A DNA stretch of 64,000 bases, from contig NC_088779.1 of NCBI RefSeq assembly GCF_954871325.1, positions 29,372,623-29,436,622 of the forward strand. Direction: 5' to 3'. The DNA is from Gordionus sp. m RMFG-2023 (taxonomy: Eukaryota; Nematomorpha; Gordioida; Chordodea; Parachordodidae). The position numbers and the translations under genes are program-made. Below, piece by piece: positions 25,101-38,439 of the stretch (the first letter of the stretch is position 1; each line of letters opens with the position of its first letter). A model generated the notes under the pieces. The model worked only from the letters and a program-made list of their open reading frames with translations. It did no database searches and had not been told where the DNA came from.

Positions 25101-28100
25101 TAATTTAAATTTTACTGAATTATTCGTAAGGGTGTAGCACTTTTAAAAAAAAGAAGTTATAATCATCTTTACCAATTGAAGAATTTGCTGACATATTAAT
25201 TCCCATATAATTTTTAGAAATAATTAGTTTGTTTATTATTACCTTAAGGTATTTATTTATCATCAATCCAAGATTTTTAAAGTATTGATAAAAATAATAA
25301 TCAAAAATGCAGTTTGAAAGTTATTATCAAATTCATAGATGTTGAAAAATTTTTTAAATTTTTTTTAACGTCATTTAGAAGCTGGATACTCCAAAATAGC
25401 CTTTAATTTCCTATTGAATTTTGTCATATAGCCAATGGGAACATTGTATGACAATATACTTCTAAATATTGTATTTCAATATCTCTAGTTTTGGCATTAG
25501 TAATTTTTTGTATTATTTTGGTAATATACTGCTAAATATATTAGTAAGGCTACCAAACATTCTATTCTATGGCCTATGGCATGGTATAACTAGTTTTTTT
25601 TAAATTGCTTTCATCATCTCAGTTTTAGGTCTATTTCATCATTCCATAATTTTGTACATTTGACAAATGCGGGATGATGAATTCTAGAAATGTTAGGAAG
25701 ATAAATTTCTGAAATTTTTCTCCTGAGTTTTTTCATATGATTTTGAATTATATTTTCGACAACTTGGTTCATAATTTAGAACTGTTTCATTGTAATATAT
25801 AATAATATCAAATATGGTATTAATTTAACAAATTGCTATAACCAACTTCAAATATATATTCTCTTATAATATCTAAACTCATAATAAATTTTTCATTTAA
25901 ATTTATAATAATATATTTTAATTGGAATACAATTTAAATTAACTAATATAAATTTTTTTTTAAAGTATCTGCATCTTTTGAATATAATTTTGATTAAGAT
26001 ACAGATATTTTTAAATAATTTATTTCTTAGATACAAGATCTTTTTCCAATTTAAAAAACAACAAGATAATAAGTATCTCAGTCTTAATAGTAATATAAAT
26101 TTAAATTAATTTATATATATTTAAAATAATTATTTATATAAATGAACTGATTTAATTTATAAACTTTGCAATACCAATCATAGATAAATAAAGTTAAAAT
26201 TCTCGAACGATAGCGCAAATAAATTTATTTATTACCTTGAAGGATAAAGGCTATTATTTGATTTTAAAAATGTTCCATGTTATTATCACGATAAAAAACT
26301 GATATGTTTATTTTTATCATATAGTTATTCCCACTATTTTGATAAATAAAAAATTTTAAAGTTAAATCGAAATTAAAATATTATTTTAAATAAAAAGAAG
26401 AGTTAGAGACATATTTATAAAAATTTATAAAAAAAATCTATATATATTTTTTTGTTTTTGTTACATAAATAATAATATCTATTATTAAAATGTGATTGAT
26501 TTATTATATTTAAATTATAATTATTGAAAGATAATTTTAATATTTTAAAATATCTGTTAATAATTTTTAAATGACTTTGATTAGATAAATTATTACTTAA
26601 GTAATAATATTTAAAAATTATTATTAAATATTGATAAATTAGAAAGTTTTATATAAATTTTAAGTATTACCTAAACAAAATAAATAATCTAATCTATGTT
26701 ATGTTATAAATATCTCTATCGTCATATAGATGAAATAATATTGTAAAAATGTTTTATAAGCTAATTTATTTCGTTGTTTCGAAAAAATATTCAACGGAGA
26801 ACAAGTGACACAATAATTTATCAATTCTATATATAATGTTTTAATCAAATATTGTTTAAATGTTAAATTAATTATTAAAACAATTTTATTAGGACCTCGA
26901 TATCAGGATAATGCGGGTGACGACCATATTTAATTTTATCTACATGTTCTTACTCTGGTTGCGAAATTATAATTTTACCCATTTCATAAAAAATATTTTC
27001 ATAATATTGTTCTAATTAATTTATGATAGAATCTTTTAAAATTATTTATATAAAAATATTGACTCTTTAATAATTTTATTGTAATTTTTTTCAGAAAATT
27101 TAAAAAAAATATTATTATTAATATAACTAATAGCCGTGTTGGGTAAATTTTCATAAAATTGTATTGGAATACAGATACAGATGCTTTTTAAAATATTAAA
27201 TTTAAGATACATGAAATTACATGCATAGGAAATATTTTAAATAAGACATAAGTGCATCTTATCTAAAATAAGTATCTAAGATACAAATTTTTTAAAACTT
27301 AAAATAGTCAGAATCAATATATATCAAGTTTTATTTTAAATAAAATATTTTATAATCTAAATTTATAAAAAAAAATATAAATTATAGATGACAAATTTGC
27401 TATATAAAATAATGTATAAAATGATATATTTTTAAATATAGTATTTTATAATAAAAACAAAATGAGAATAAAAATTATTTAGTAAATATCAATAAATCGA
27501 AAACATAAATCAACATTATTTTTTAATATTATTAATTTTTGAAACAATTTGTCAATTCACCTTTAACGATTTGATTATTTGACCATAGGAGCTGAATAAT
27601 CTATCGTTCAGAGGGAGCAGAAGTTTGTAATATTTGTAAATAATAAAAATTTCTTTGGTATACCATTTAACATATTTGTTGCTCCTGTCATCTTTCATAT
27701 AATATAACATTTCTCATTCAATATCATTTATTGAATTATTTGAATTGGGTGTAGCACATTTAAAAAAAAAAGTAATAATCATCTTTAACAAGAATTTGCT
27801 GACATATTAATTTCCATATAATTTTAGAAATTATTAATTAGTGTAATATTATTTAAGATATTTATTTTCTATCATCATGAATCTACTGATTTTTGTTGTT
27901 GGGATGAGAAACAGTGGCCATAAATGCCGTTTTTTGTTATTATCAAATTCATAGATATTTTTAAATCTTTTATTTAAACAATTTTCTACTAATGGATAAT
28001 GGCTTTAGAAATTCAAATCATTTTTATTAAAAAATTTTATTTTTTTTAATATCATTTAATATTTAAGCTGATACTCCAAAATAGCCGTTGATTTCATGTT

Positions 28101-29785
28101 AAATTTTTTTATATAACCAATGGGAACATTATATGATAATATTCTTCTAATTATTGAAATTCAATATCTCTAGTTTTGGAAATTCTAATTTTATCATAAT
28201 TTTGGTAATATATTTTTAAATTTTAATATACTAGTAAAGCCATCAGATATTAAAACTGCTTTCATCATTTCAGTTTGAGCTCTATTTCCATCATTTCATA
28301 ATTTATACATTTAGCAATTAATTTTAATTATTAAACTTCTGAAATTTTTCTCCCAAGTTCTTATTTTCATATGATTTTATAATTACATCTTCTACAATTT
28401 GATTCATAATTTAAAAATTTTTTATTTTAATAATAGATGTAAAGAGTTTTAAATAAAATATGGTAGTTATTTAACAAATTGCTAATTACGACCAACTTCA
28501 GATAGCTCTTAAAATATCTATACTCAGATAAAATATTTAAATTTTAAAATTTTAATACCATGTGATAATAAAAAAATTTTTAAGGTATCTTCACATATAT
28601 TTGAATATAAAGTTGAGAAGATTTTGTTTCTTAAATACAAGCTCTTTTCCCAATTTAAAAAAAAATACATAAGTATCTCAGCTCTGAGTAATAGTAATAT
28701 AAAGTGAAATTAATTTATATATTTAAAATAGTTATTTATAAAATTGAATCGATTTAATTTATAATGCCATAATTTTAAAATAGATTAATAAAGTTGTAAT
28801 AAATTTAATTTATAATACCATAATTATATGATAAATATAAAGTTTAAATAAATTTAATTTATAATACGATAATTCTATAATAGATAAATAAAGTTGAAAT
28901 TCTCCAACATCACAAATAAAATTTTTTATTGCCTTGAAGGATAAAAGGCTTGATAATTTAAAGAATTATTCATGTTATTATCCCGATATCATATAGTTGT
29001 TGTCACTATTTTGATAATTTAAAAAAAATTTAAATTTAATCGAATTAAAATATTTAATTTAAATATAGAGAAGAGTTAGAAATATATTAATAATTCCTTT
29101 AAGTTAATTAGTTTTAAAATTAAAATACATTATTAAATATTTCTTTAGTCAAATAGTACATTTTTCAGTATAGCTAGCATGTTAATTTAATTTTTTTAAA
29201 ATGACTTTGATTAGTTTAATTAATACTTAAGTATAATATTTTCAATTGTTAAATTAGATGAAAGTTTTATATAAATTTTAAGTATCACCTATGGAATAAC
29301 TAACTACATAAAGTACTTTCTTAACAGGTTTTATCTAGATTCGTAATTTGGCATTTTCTATTCTAATCTATGATATGTTATAAATATCTCTTATGCTAGT
29401 TTATTTCGATAGTTCTAAAAAATATTAAACGGAGGACATGTTACACAATAATTTATCAAAATATTTAAATATATAATTTTTTAATCACTTTAAATATTAT
29501 ATTAATTATTATATACTTATATTAGGAGCTCGATATTGGAATAATAGGGGTGACGACCATATTTATTTTATCTACATGTTATTACTCTGCATTCGAAATA
29601 TTTATAATTTTACCCATTTCTAAAAAAATATTGTCATAATTTGTTCTAATTAATTCATGATATAAACTTTAAAAATTATTTATATAAAAATATTGATTTG
29701 ATATGTTTAATAATATTATTTATTAATAACTAACTACAAAATTTATTCTCTTAAAAGGCTTTATCTTTATAAATGTGACATTTTT
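22192..29785 (+). repeat. Array of about three diverged 2.7-kb units (dispersed repeat B)
   Basis: The same series of landmarks recurs three times in the same order. Examples: AATATCTCTAGNTTT at about 22690, 25472 and 28160; an AATGACTTTGATTAG block at 23520, 26570 and 29200; a TATAAATATCTCTAT-like block at 23710, 26705 and 29383; CAACGGAG or AACGGAG at 23795, 26792 and 29430; TTTTATCTACATGTT at 23950, 26935 and 29570. Spacing is about 2.6-3.0 kb. The first unit carries an extra internal duplication of about 395 bp (AACAATTTGTCGTTTCG at 24540 and 24935). No ORF is conserved between units, so function and class are unknown. Confidence 0.75.
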
Positions 29786-31458
29786 AATCAATGTGAGGTC
29801 ATATATATTTTTTTCGTCCCATAGATGACAAAATATAGTATTGTTGAGATGCCTCCTTAGTTTCCCAATAACTGCCAAATGAAATATTTATAATAAATTA
29901 TCTTTGTTTTATAATATTATAATTATTTATATATTATAGATAATTATTTCCGTAAGTCATGCAATACTTTGTATCTAATTTATTACAATACAAGTATTTT
30001 CATAATTTAAATTAAGCAAAACCCTCTTTTAAAGTTAAAAATTTGTATTTAAATAGAAAAGTTAATACATTGAAATATTTTTTTATAAGTCATAAAATTG
30101 ATTCTTGTAGTTTATTTTTTATTATAAGTAACATAATTGATTCTTGAAGTTTATATTTTATTATAAGTCACAAAATTGATTTTTGAAATTCAAATTTTAT
30201 TATATTTTTACAATTATCAAATATATATATAAATTTAAATTTTATCAAAACGGTAAAAAAAAATAAATAATATAAACAATTTTTATATAAAAATATAAAT
30301 GAAATTTTAATTGTCTTTTTAAAACAATACTTTAATGCCCAATCAATGTGAGGTCATAAATATTTCTTTCGTCCCATAGATGACAAAATATAGTATTGTT
30401 GAGATGCCTCCTTGTTTCCCAATAACTGCCAAATGAAATATTTATAATAAATTATCTTTGTTTTATAATATTATAATTATTTATATATTATAGATAATTA
30501 TTTCCGTAAGTCATGCAATACTTTGTATCTAATTTATTACAATACAAGTATTTTCATAATTTAAATTAAGCAAAACCCTCTTTTAAAGTTAAAAATTTGT
30601 ATTTAAATAGAAAAGTTAATACATTGAAATATTTTTTTATAAGTCATAAAATTGATTCTTGTAGTTTATTTTTTATTATAAGTAACATAATTGATTCTTG
30701 AAGTTTATATTTTATTATAAGTCACAAAATTGATTTTTGAAATTCAAATTTTATTATATTTTTACAATTATCAAATATATATATAAATTTAAATTTTATC
30801 AAAACGGTAAAAAAAAATAAATAATATAAACAATTTTTATATAAAAATATAATTGAAATTTTAATTGTCTTTTTAAAACAATACTTTAATGCCCAATCAA
30901 TGTGAGGTCATAAATATTTCTTTCGTCCCATAGATGACAAAATATAGTGTTGTTGAGATGCCTCCTTGGTTTCCCAATAACTGCCAAATGAAATATTTAT
31001 AATAAATTATCTTTGTTTAATATATAATTTTATTATTTTTATTATATTATAGATAATTATTTCGGTAAGTCATGCAATACTTTATATCTAATTTATTACA
31101 ATATACAAGTATTTTCATAATTTAAATTAAGCAAAACCCTCTTTTAAAGTTAAAAATTTGTATTTGAATAGAAGGGTTAATACATTAAAATATTTTTTTA
31201 TAAGTCATAAAATTGATTCTTGAAGTTTATTTTTTATTATAAGTAACAAAATTGATTCTTGAAGTTTATATTTTATTATAAGTCACAAAATTGATTTTTG
31301 AAATTCAAATTTTTCTATATTATTACAATTATCAAATATATATATCAATTTAAATTTTATCAAAACGGTAAAAAAAAATAAATAATATAAACAATTTATA
31401 TATAAAAAACATAATTGAAATTTTGATTGTCTTTTTAAAACAATACTTTACTGCCCAA
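29786..31458 (+). repeat. Three tandem copies of a 554-bp unit
   Basis: Units start near 29786, 30341 and 30895 with AATCAATGTGAGGTCAT, and the last ends near 31458. Copies 1 and 2 are almost identical and copy 3 is slightly more diverged. The first 100 bp resembles the GATGTCATAAATATCTCTAT part of repeat B, so the tandem unit seems to have grown from the end of that array. Within each unit ATAAGTCATAAAATTGATTC-like segments are themselves repeated three times about 48 bp apart. Confidence 0.92.
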
Positions 31459-32482
31459 TAATTTGATTCAACTTATAAAATAATTAATTAGGAAATAATT
31501 ATAAATTAAAAATATAAATAAGACTAACATAATCTTATTTTTAGGCAATACTAATATAAAATAATAAATATTTATAGAATATTTTTCTTGTTTACATATA
31601 TAAAAATATATTTTCATTCTATTTTATTTTAGTTGATTTTAATTAGTCCTTAATATATTTTACAAATATCAAAATATAATGTAAAACTAAAATTTAATAA
31701 TTTATAAACTCGGAATTTTTATCTATTTTGAATAAATGGATCAAGAACAATACATTTATAATATTTACTAAAGTTAGAATAACTTTTATTTAGGTGATGC
31801 TCCTTCTACACAATTTGACGGTAATAAAATTTTCATAGTTTATCAAATAATCTATTTTTTTTTAAGTATTATTATTAGAATCTTCATTGTCATATTTTAT
31901 TTTTGGGTAGTTTCCACAAGAATCCTTTTTCTTTTAAATCAAATAGAAAATTTTGTATACTGCAATCTTGATTTGTATAATTTTGATTTGACCGAGAAAT
32001 ATATTCCAGCAGGTGTCGTAGGCTTATAAATTGAATAAATGATTACCAATTATTCGCACTGTTAACTATATTTTTTATTAACTATTCCTATTTGATTCCA
32101 ATTATTCGAATAATTCCTCATTAGTGATAATTATACTTTGTATTTTATATTTTTCGCCCAGATCTGATCAAGCATAAATTTACAAGCACGAATGCGCTGC
32201 AAAATACACAAAATATGTTGTATTTTTGAGTATTTTTATATAATTCGTCGCGAATAAGTGATATTTTATAAAAAAAATATAATGTAAAAATATTAAATAG
32301 ATCTTACAGAATTTTTGATTGCACCTATTTTAATTAGAAAAATTATATTATAATTTACATAAAATGATTATTAATTTGATTAAATACACCAAGCAAATTT
32401 TTTAAGGTTTTTACTTACAGTGTTTAATTAAGGACAAGAAAATTTTGACTGTAAAAACATTTCTCCAATGAAAAGAAAACAT
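31459..32482. other. Non-coding A+T-rich stretch
   Basis: No gene, RNA or transposon recognised between the 554-bp array and piggyBac copy 2. Confidence 0.4.
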
Positions 32483-33821
32483 TTAACCCTTCAATACTCT
32501 GGTGGGTATGAAACCCCAGGCATGCTAGAAATGATATTACTTAAAAACGGTAATTCTGGATTCTTCAGTAGCTTCTTCAAATATATCTTAGAATCTATAT
32601 TCAAAATATTATATATTTTGGATGAGTAGTTTTTAAGATATAAGCAATTTGTGACTGATTGGGGTTTGTGAGACCCCACCTGAAATTTGTAATTTTTTAA
32701 GAAATTTTTTTAAAATTTTTAAAATTATAAATATATACTACTATATTTTAGTATTCATTAAAACAAAATTTAAATATCTAAAAAGAAAATGTAAAGATTT
32801 TCTTTGGTAGATTATTTCTAGCTGACTCATTTCTCAAATTATTTTTATCATTTATAATATATTTTGCAGATTCTGAAACTAAATATATAATTATTTAAGA
32901 TGTAATATCATTTTATTTGAAGTGATTATGACAATATAATTAATAATGAGGATGAATGTGATAATGATCATTATACACAATCTTAGATGAAGAAGAAATG
33001 TTAGTTGAAGACAATAAACTTAATATTATTTAGGTAAATATGAAATCACATATCATAGTATATTTCTCTTTAAAATTAGATAAAAAGATAAGTTTACTAA
33101 ATGGAAATAGGATCTTACTAATCAAAGAATAAGAACTCATCAACAAAATTTAATTATTCTTCTGCCAGGAGTAAAAGAATAAAGGAAAGAAGCTGACATT
33201 CAAGATAATGTTTTGACCAAATGAAGAGATTATATATCATAACAATTAAAAATTAAAATTATATGTTAAAACTATACTGACCAATATGAAAGTTCTACTA
33301 AAGAAATTGATGTGAAACAATTCAAGACATTATTGGGAAATCTTTAGCTGAATTTTTAAATCTAACCATTAAAATAAAAAAAACATAATTTTTTTTTCAA
33401 ATATATAAAATAAATTTTTGTTTAGAGCACATTAATATGTATTAAATGTTTTACATGTCAAATTTAACATATTTCAATGTTCTGTATTTTTTATGTTTGA
33501 ATATGTAATTTTTTTTATATAGAAGATATTATGAATTATCATGATTATATGTTAGATAAGTTATTTTTTTAATTTAATAATTGAAATTTAAAAAAAGGAA
33601 GCTTTTTTTAGAAAATTTTGGCAAGAATTATAATTATCCTCATCATCTTTAATCTATTAAAAAATAAAAATATAAATATTTTATCGATTTAAGGTTAATT
33701 CTATCATATATTCAAATATTAAATAAAAATAATGAATATAACTGGAGATATTTTGAAATTGGGTTCTAAACCCCACCCGAGTACTAACGTCATTTTTTTC
33801 ACCTGAGTATTGTAGGGTTAA
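32483..33821 (+). mobile_element. piggyBac-like transposon, copy 2, non-autonomous
   Basis: TTAA at 32483-32486 and 33818-33821 flanks a 1.3-kb element. The left end reads CCCTTCAATACTCTGGTGGG and the right end, in reverse complement, CCCTACAATACTCAGGTG, with the same subterminal G+C-rich blocks as copy 1 (ACCCCAGGCATGCTAG and CCCCACCCGAGTACTAACGT). It aligns with copy 1 in opposite orientation over its whole length apart from the LINE insertion. Only the N-terminal transposase segment is present. Confidence 0.9.
32930..33370 (+). pseudogene. piggyBac transposase, N-terminal remnant (copy 2)
   Basis: Broken translation includes NEDECDNDHYTQS, RTHQQNLIILLPGVKE and EIDVKQFKTLLGN. These correspond to the acidic N-terminus and the first conserved blocks of piggyBac transposases (RTHQQN ... 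LPG ... EI ... F.GLL). The RNase H-like catalytic part is absent, so it cannot make an active enzyme. Confidence 0.78.
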
Positions 33822-33887
33822 CAAGCAGTTTATGTAACATTTTCAATAGGATTATTTGTCAGATTAAAATTTATCAATGGGTATGAT

Positions 33888-35418
33888 TAGACATGTGCGC
33901 CGACAGCATTATCGGCGATGGCGTAACTTTTTTTAAAACGATCTACGTGAATTGGCGTCGGCGCGGCGGCGTCATATATTTTTCTAGCTTAAATTTTTTA
34001 ATTAAAATCATATATTCATTAGAAACACTTTTAAAATAAAATTTATGCATTATATATTTATAACTATAATTATCATGTATGAATATTATTTTATTTAGAT
34101 TTATAGGATATTATAATGATCTTCTAGAGTTCAGAGTGAGTCCAGGTAAAGAAATTGCAGGCTCGCTGGGTGTGCTCATAGCTGAAACGCACATGACCTT
34201 TCTAGCTAATATTGAAAGTCTAGGAAGATCCGAGGCTCTTAATCCAATAATCTAAGACATCTTTTATTTCTAAATTATAAGGTGAAAATAATGAATAACT
34301 CTCTTTTTCTAGACTAGTTAAATATTCTTGTTGTTCCAGATTATTTTTATGAATAGATGAATGTTTCATAGCTAATAACTTGAAATAATCTAATTCTGAA
34401 GCAACTTCCGTTGTTTCACATTCGGTTAATTAGTCCGTGTAAGGCAACAAAGAGGTAGCTTGTTGACAAAAAATTGCACCAGAGTAATATATTTTTGTTT
34501 AAACATTTACTATATATATAAATAGAAAATGAGGATCCAAAAGTGTTTCACCTAAGTAAAAAATAAAACACAGAAAAATAATGTGAAAAACTATAATATG
34601 TATTTTAAAATACTACCTGAAGATCAGTAATTGGAAATCTATGATCAAATTTAGCCAACATATTTTGTTTAAGGGACGCTACAGGAATGATTTTTAATTT
34701 CACTATGAAATAATAAGTATGAATTTATAATTTGCAAGCATATTAAAAAAGACTTTATCTGCAGCAACACTAGTTCTCTTATTTGTGTCAGTTGTTAATA
34801 TTAAGGATTCAATGTTTTCATGCAAATGAAGGTTTTGCTTGCAAGGATATATGTTTTTGGTTTATTGAATGCTGCATCCATTATAATTGTTTTAGTCCTG
34901 CTATGTTTATAAGTACTATAAAGGCAATAAAAAAAATCATTAATTAAAATTTCTTTTTATGATAAAAAAATAAATTTTTGCATTAAGAAAATACTTCTTA
35001 TATAATTGATGGTTTTATACAAAATATTTGAAATATCAAAAATTAAAATAATAAAATATATAATAATATTTCATTACCTTTTCTGTAAATTACTAGCAAT
35101 ATTTTATCTTCCTGCCCAAACTGAGCGAACATGTATTATATGGATTTTTACAAATAAAATGTTTTTATAGCAAATAATATATATTAATTTAAAAAATAAA
35201 ATCGCATTTTTAATAATTTAAAAAGTATTTATATTATTTCTAATTACAAATTATAAATAATATTTAAAACTTATATTTAATAATAATAAATATGTATTAC
35301 ACCGCCATGCTGCCAAATTTTTACATCGGCAGCTGCGTGCGCCCATATTTTCTTTGCAGCGACGTCGGCATGAAATATCACCTGTGGCGTCGTATTTGAT
35401 TGGTGGCGCACATGTCTA
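33888..35418 (-). mobile_element. hAT transposon, copy 2, internally deleted
   Basis: Starts TAGACATGTGCGCCGACAGC and ends GGCGCACATGTCTA, the same ends as copy 1. It is flanked by GGTATGAT and GGCATGAT (7 of 8 bases equal), the 8-bp duplication typical of hAT. Segments matching copy 1 on the same strand cover the C-terminal part (about 34130-34700) and the N-terminal BED-finger part (about 34730-34900). The middle of about 1.4 kb is lost. Multiple interruptions show it is a non-autonomous relic. Confidence 0.9.
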
Positions 35419-35426
35419 GGCATGAT

Positions 35427-35748
35427 AAATAATTATTAACACATTAGCTATAGTTAACTAAAATATTGATAATATTCAAATAATTCAATTTTATTATTTA
35501 AATTATTCATATAATCCATATAATTCTATTAAAATATTCATATTATTTAAATAAATCGATTTCAAAATTCAAATTTCGATTGATTCTATTCAAGTATTCT
35601 AATTATTCAAATAATTCGATTTCAATCAATTAAAATATTTCCTTCAACTATTCCAATTATTCTATTACAACTATTCCAATAACTTGATTCACATAAAATT
35701 TGAAATTCTCATTTATTAAATTTTTAAATATTTAGAATCAAATAAAAT
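35427..35748. repeat. Degenerate A+T-rich tandem stretch
   Basis: Imperfect reiteration of TATTCAAATAATTCGATT-like units over about 230 bp (35465-35700), too diverged to give a unit length with confidence. Confidence 0.4.
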
Positions 35749-35811
35749 AACCTAACCCCTAACTCTAACCCTAACCTTAACCCTGACTCATAACCCTAAC
35801 CTTTAATCCTG
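35749..35811 (+). repeat. Interstitial telomere-like hexamer run (CCCTAA)n
   Basis: About nine consecutive imperfect hexamers (CCTAAC, CCCTAA, CTCTAA, CCCTAA, CCTTAA, CCCTGA and so on). CCCTAA is the complement of TTAGGG. A second weak cluster, TTAACCCTTACCCTTAA, lies near 35937-35953. The degeneracy and internal position indicate a fossil interstitial telomeric repeat. Confidence 0.6.
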
Positions 35812-37795
35812 AAACTTATATTTATTTCTTTAAATTATACTTTTAATACATTTTTATATATTTTCAATATCAATTTCTAATATAGGCTTTTCGCGTTTAA
35901 AAAATTACCATAAAATTTAAGAAATAAAACTTTTCTTAACCCTTACCCTTAATATTTTGCCTTATTAATTAATCTTGTAATACATAAAATAAATTTGAGA
36001 AAAGAAATGTTAAGTTAACCAAAATTTTATATTGATATTACTGACTATTTTATTTAATTGGAATTTTTGGAATAAAAAAATATCGGATTTGCAACTCTTT
36101 TTCTGGCCAAATGCATTGATCCTGCCTATATAAAATTTATATAATTTTAGCCATAAAATTTTTTGTATATTGTAATTTATATCTTAAAAAAAAATTAATA
36201 TAAATTAAACTTAGTTTTAAAAAATGTTTAAACCAAAATATTTATGGTGAAAGTAGTATTCTGTGTTTGCTGGAATATATTTCTGGCAAAATAAGATGAT
36301 TTTAAATTTTTAACTCCCCTTCAATAAGTGATTATAATTAGATTTTGCGAATCACTTATACGATCCTATTATTTAAATTTATTGTTTTCTTAACAAATTA
36401 TAAAGATTTTTCTGGTGAAGATCATGAAACCTTCTTGAAGGAGACAAGGATTTCTAGAACACCGGGTAAAATAAATTCAATTTTGATATAAAACATGTAA
36501 CTATTTCAGTTTAAGGGTTTTTGTTATATATATGATGTAATGTTAGTCAATCTGTTTTTTTTCCTTCATTATATTAATTTTTCAATTATAAATTTAGAGT
36601 GCTGTTTATTTTATACGTCTAATTTTATTAGAAATGTATTACTGAATGTTTAAAATATCTACTCTATAAATTTGATATAATTTCAATGTTAAATTTTGTG
36701 CCACTGTTGTATATAATTTTATATGGTGAGTTTATTTATTTAAAAAGAAAAATACACCAATTTATTACCATATCCACAACTAATATATAAATATTATAAA
36801 TTACTGTTCTGCGGCTATATACAATCTAATTAATTCAATATATATATGTTTAGAAATCCCAATTAAAAAGCTAGGATTTTCAGGTAAATAATTTATTTGA
36901 CTTTGATTTATTAAAACTTATTAACTATAGATACTATTAAATTTCTTAAAAATCTAGATTTTCGCATGTTCTCGAAACTTCAAATAAAATTGAAGATTTT
37001 AAAAATAAACTGAACAAAGATCTTCTCATGTGGAATATTTTCAATATAATTATTTTTATTTCCTAGATGAACAAGTAGTTTGTTACCTTTATCAATTTTA
37101 TTAAAAATATAATTATTGATGTTGAATTCCATAGGAAAAAATCTCAGAAATTATGACTCCTCTATTTGAATATCTTTAAAATAATTTTAACATTCAAATA
37201 ATAGTAAATCATTAGAGAAAGTGAAATTAATCTTTTTGGTTCACCTTTAAGCAATTTTTCCAACTATGAGGTGTTCATGAAAAAAATTTTCGAAGGCTTA
37301 TTAGGGCTTGTAAATATTTTAAAAGAAATACCTTTAGACCAAAGTTTTTTTTTTTAAAAATATTTATTTTTACCAAAGATTTTACATATTTTTAGATCTT
37401 CTACCTTTTTTTTGAATAGGGAAATTATTAATCGTTTTCATGAATTTTTTAGAAGCATATTAGATATTATTTTAAATATTAAATTGGAAGATTTTAACTG
37501 CGGTTTCTCATAAATACCCTCGAAAATGGGTGGTTTAGATTTATATTCATTAAATCTTATATCTCTTTCTTTATTTTTGGCATCGCGTTTGATAAACAAC
37601 GCCATGATATCTTCTTTTACATTCCTAAAGATAACCTATTAAATTCGCTTTTGACAGCTTGGGTATCACTAGCTCTACTTGAAGCTGTTTTACCAAAATT
37701 TTAACACATCAATCAAATTTCTAACCTTTAATTAAACAATTTTTAAAATACTCTCATCAAACCCCTTTGGATTATATTCAATTATTACAAAATAT
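35812..37795. other. Non-coding stretch, possible badly decayed LINE at its right end
   Basis: No feature can be supported. The last few hundred bases lead into the LINE fragment at 37.8 kb and may hold decayed upstream parts of it, but I could not match them. Confidence 0.35.
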
Positions 37796-38226
37796 AGACT
37801 TTAGTGGTTTTGTTGGAAGCGTTAACAAGTCGTAACCTAGGTAACCTCTTATTAGATGAACAATTTAGAGTTGCCATAGGCCATATGTAACATAGTACAA
37901 CCTTATTCATGCATAATGTAAAATATTGTTCTAAAGGGAGACATGGGCTTAGTGGTATACATAGTAGAATCAGTTATGCAAGACTTGCAGCAATTAATTC
38001 AGTTATTAGCTGTTCTCTTACCAGGGCCCGAATACCAAACGTACTGGAGCCTGCTAATTTATCATTAGATGATGACCTAAGAACAGATAGCATAACTTCT
38101 GTGCCTAGGTCTTTAGGTAAATCCTTAATTTGGGACTTCACATGCGTCTCTTCATTTCCAAAAAAATGTAAATTCAGACCCAGTAGATCTAGCCGAGAAA
38201 AAAAACAATTAAATATTCCAAATTAA
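37796..38226 (+). mobile_element. YLDDG-type LINE, C-terminal fragment
   Basis: A segment reading LLEALTSRNLGNLLLDEQFR (about 37813-37875) is followed after an interruption by an ORF at 37909-38226. It contains YCSKGRHGLSG, INSVISCSLTRARIPNVLEP and LGKSLIWDFTCVSSFP. This is the C-terminal region of the same LINE family as the fragments at 19.2-21.2 and 52.9-55.4 kb, where IPSSNLGLLV and a PL.W..TC.D..A-type block are recognisable. The ORF is therefore not a host gene. Confidence 0.78.
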
Positions 38227-38439
38227 CAAATTATATTTTTTTATCAATCGTTATCTCTTCCCTTAGATATATATCAAGCGGAACTTAAAAATTTTCAAAA
38301 AATAAGTCCTCACATCAGAACCTAAAGAATATAATTTTTTAAAACAAAATATACAAATTACAATTTTGAAATACAATTATTTCACCTCCGTTTTTATAGA
38401 AGGAGTTTTTTTTATACGATAAATTTCTGAGCTTAGAAA
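38227..38439. other. Short non-coding spacer between two LINE relics
   Basis: A+T-rich; no feature seen. Confidence 0.3.

Noticed and set aside
29786-31458. CRISPR-like array
   Set aside because: Units are 554 bp and contiguous, with no short repeat-spacer pattern, and the window is eukaryotic.
37909-38226. A possible 105-residue host gene
   Set aside because: Its sequence is the C-terminal region of the YLDDG-type LINE, with INSVISCSLTRARIPNVLEP and LGKSLIWDFTC.
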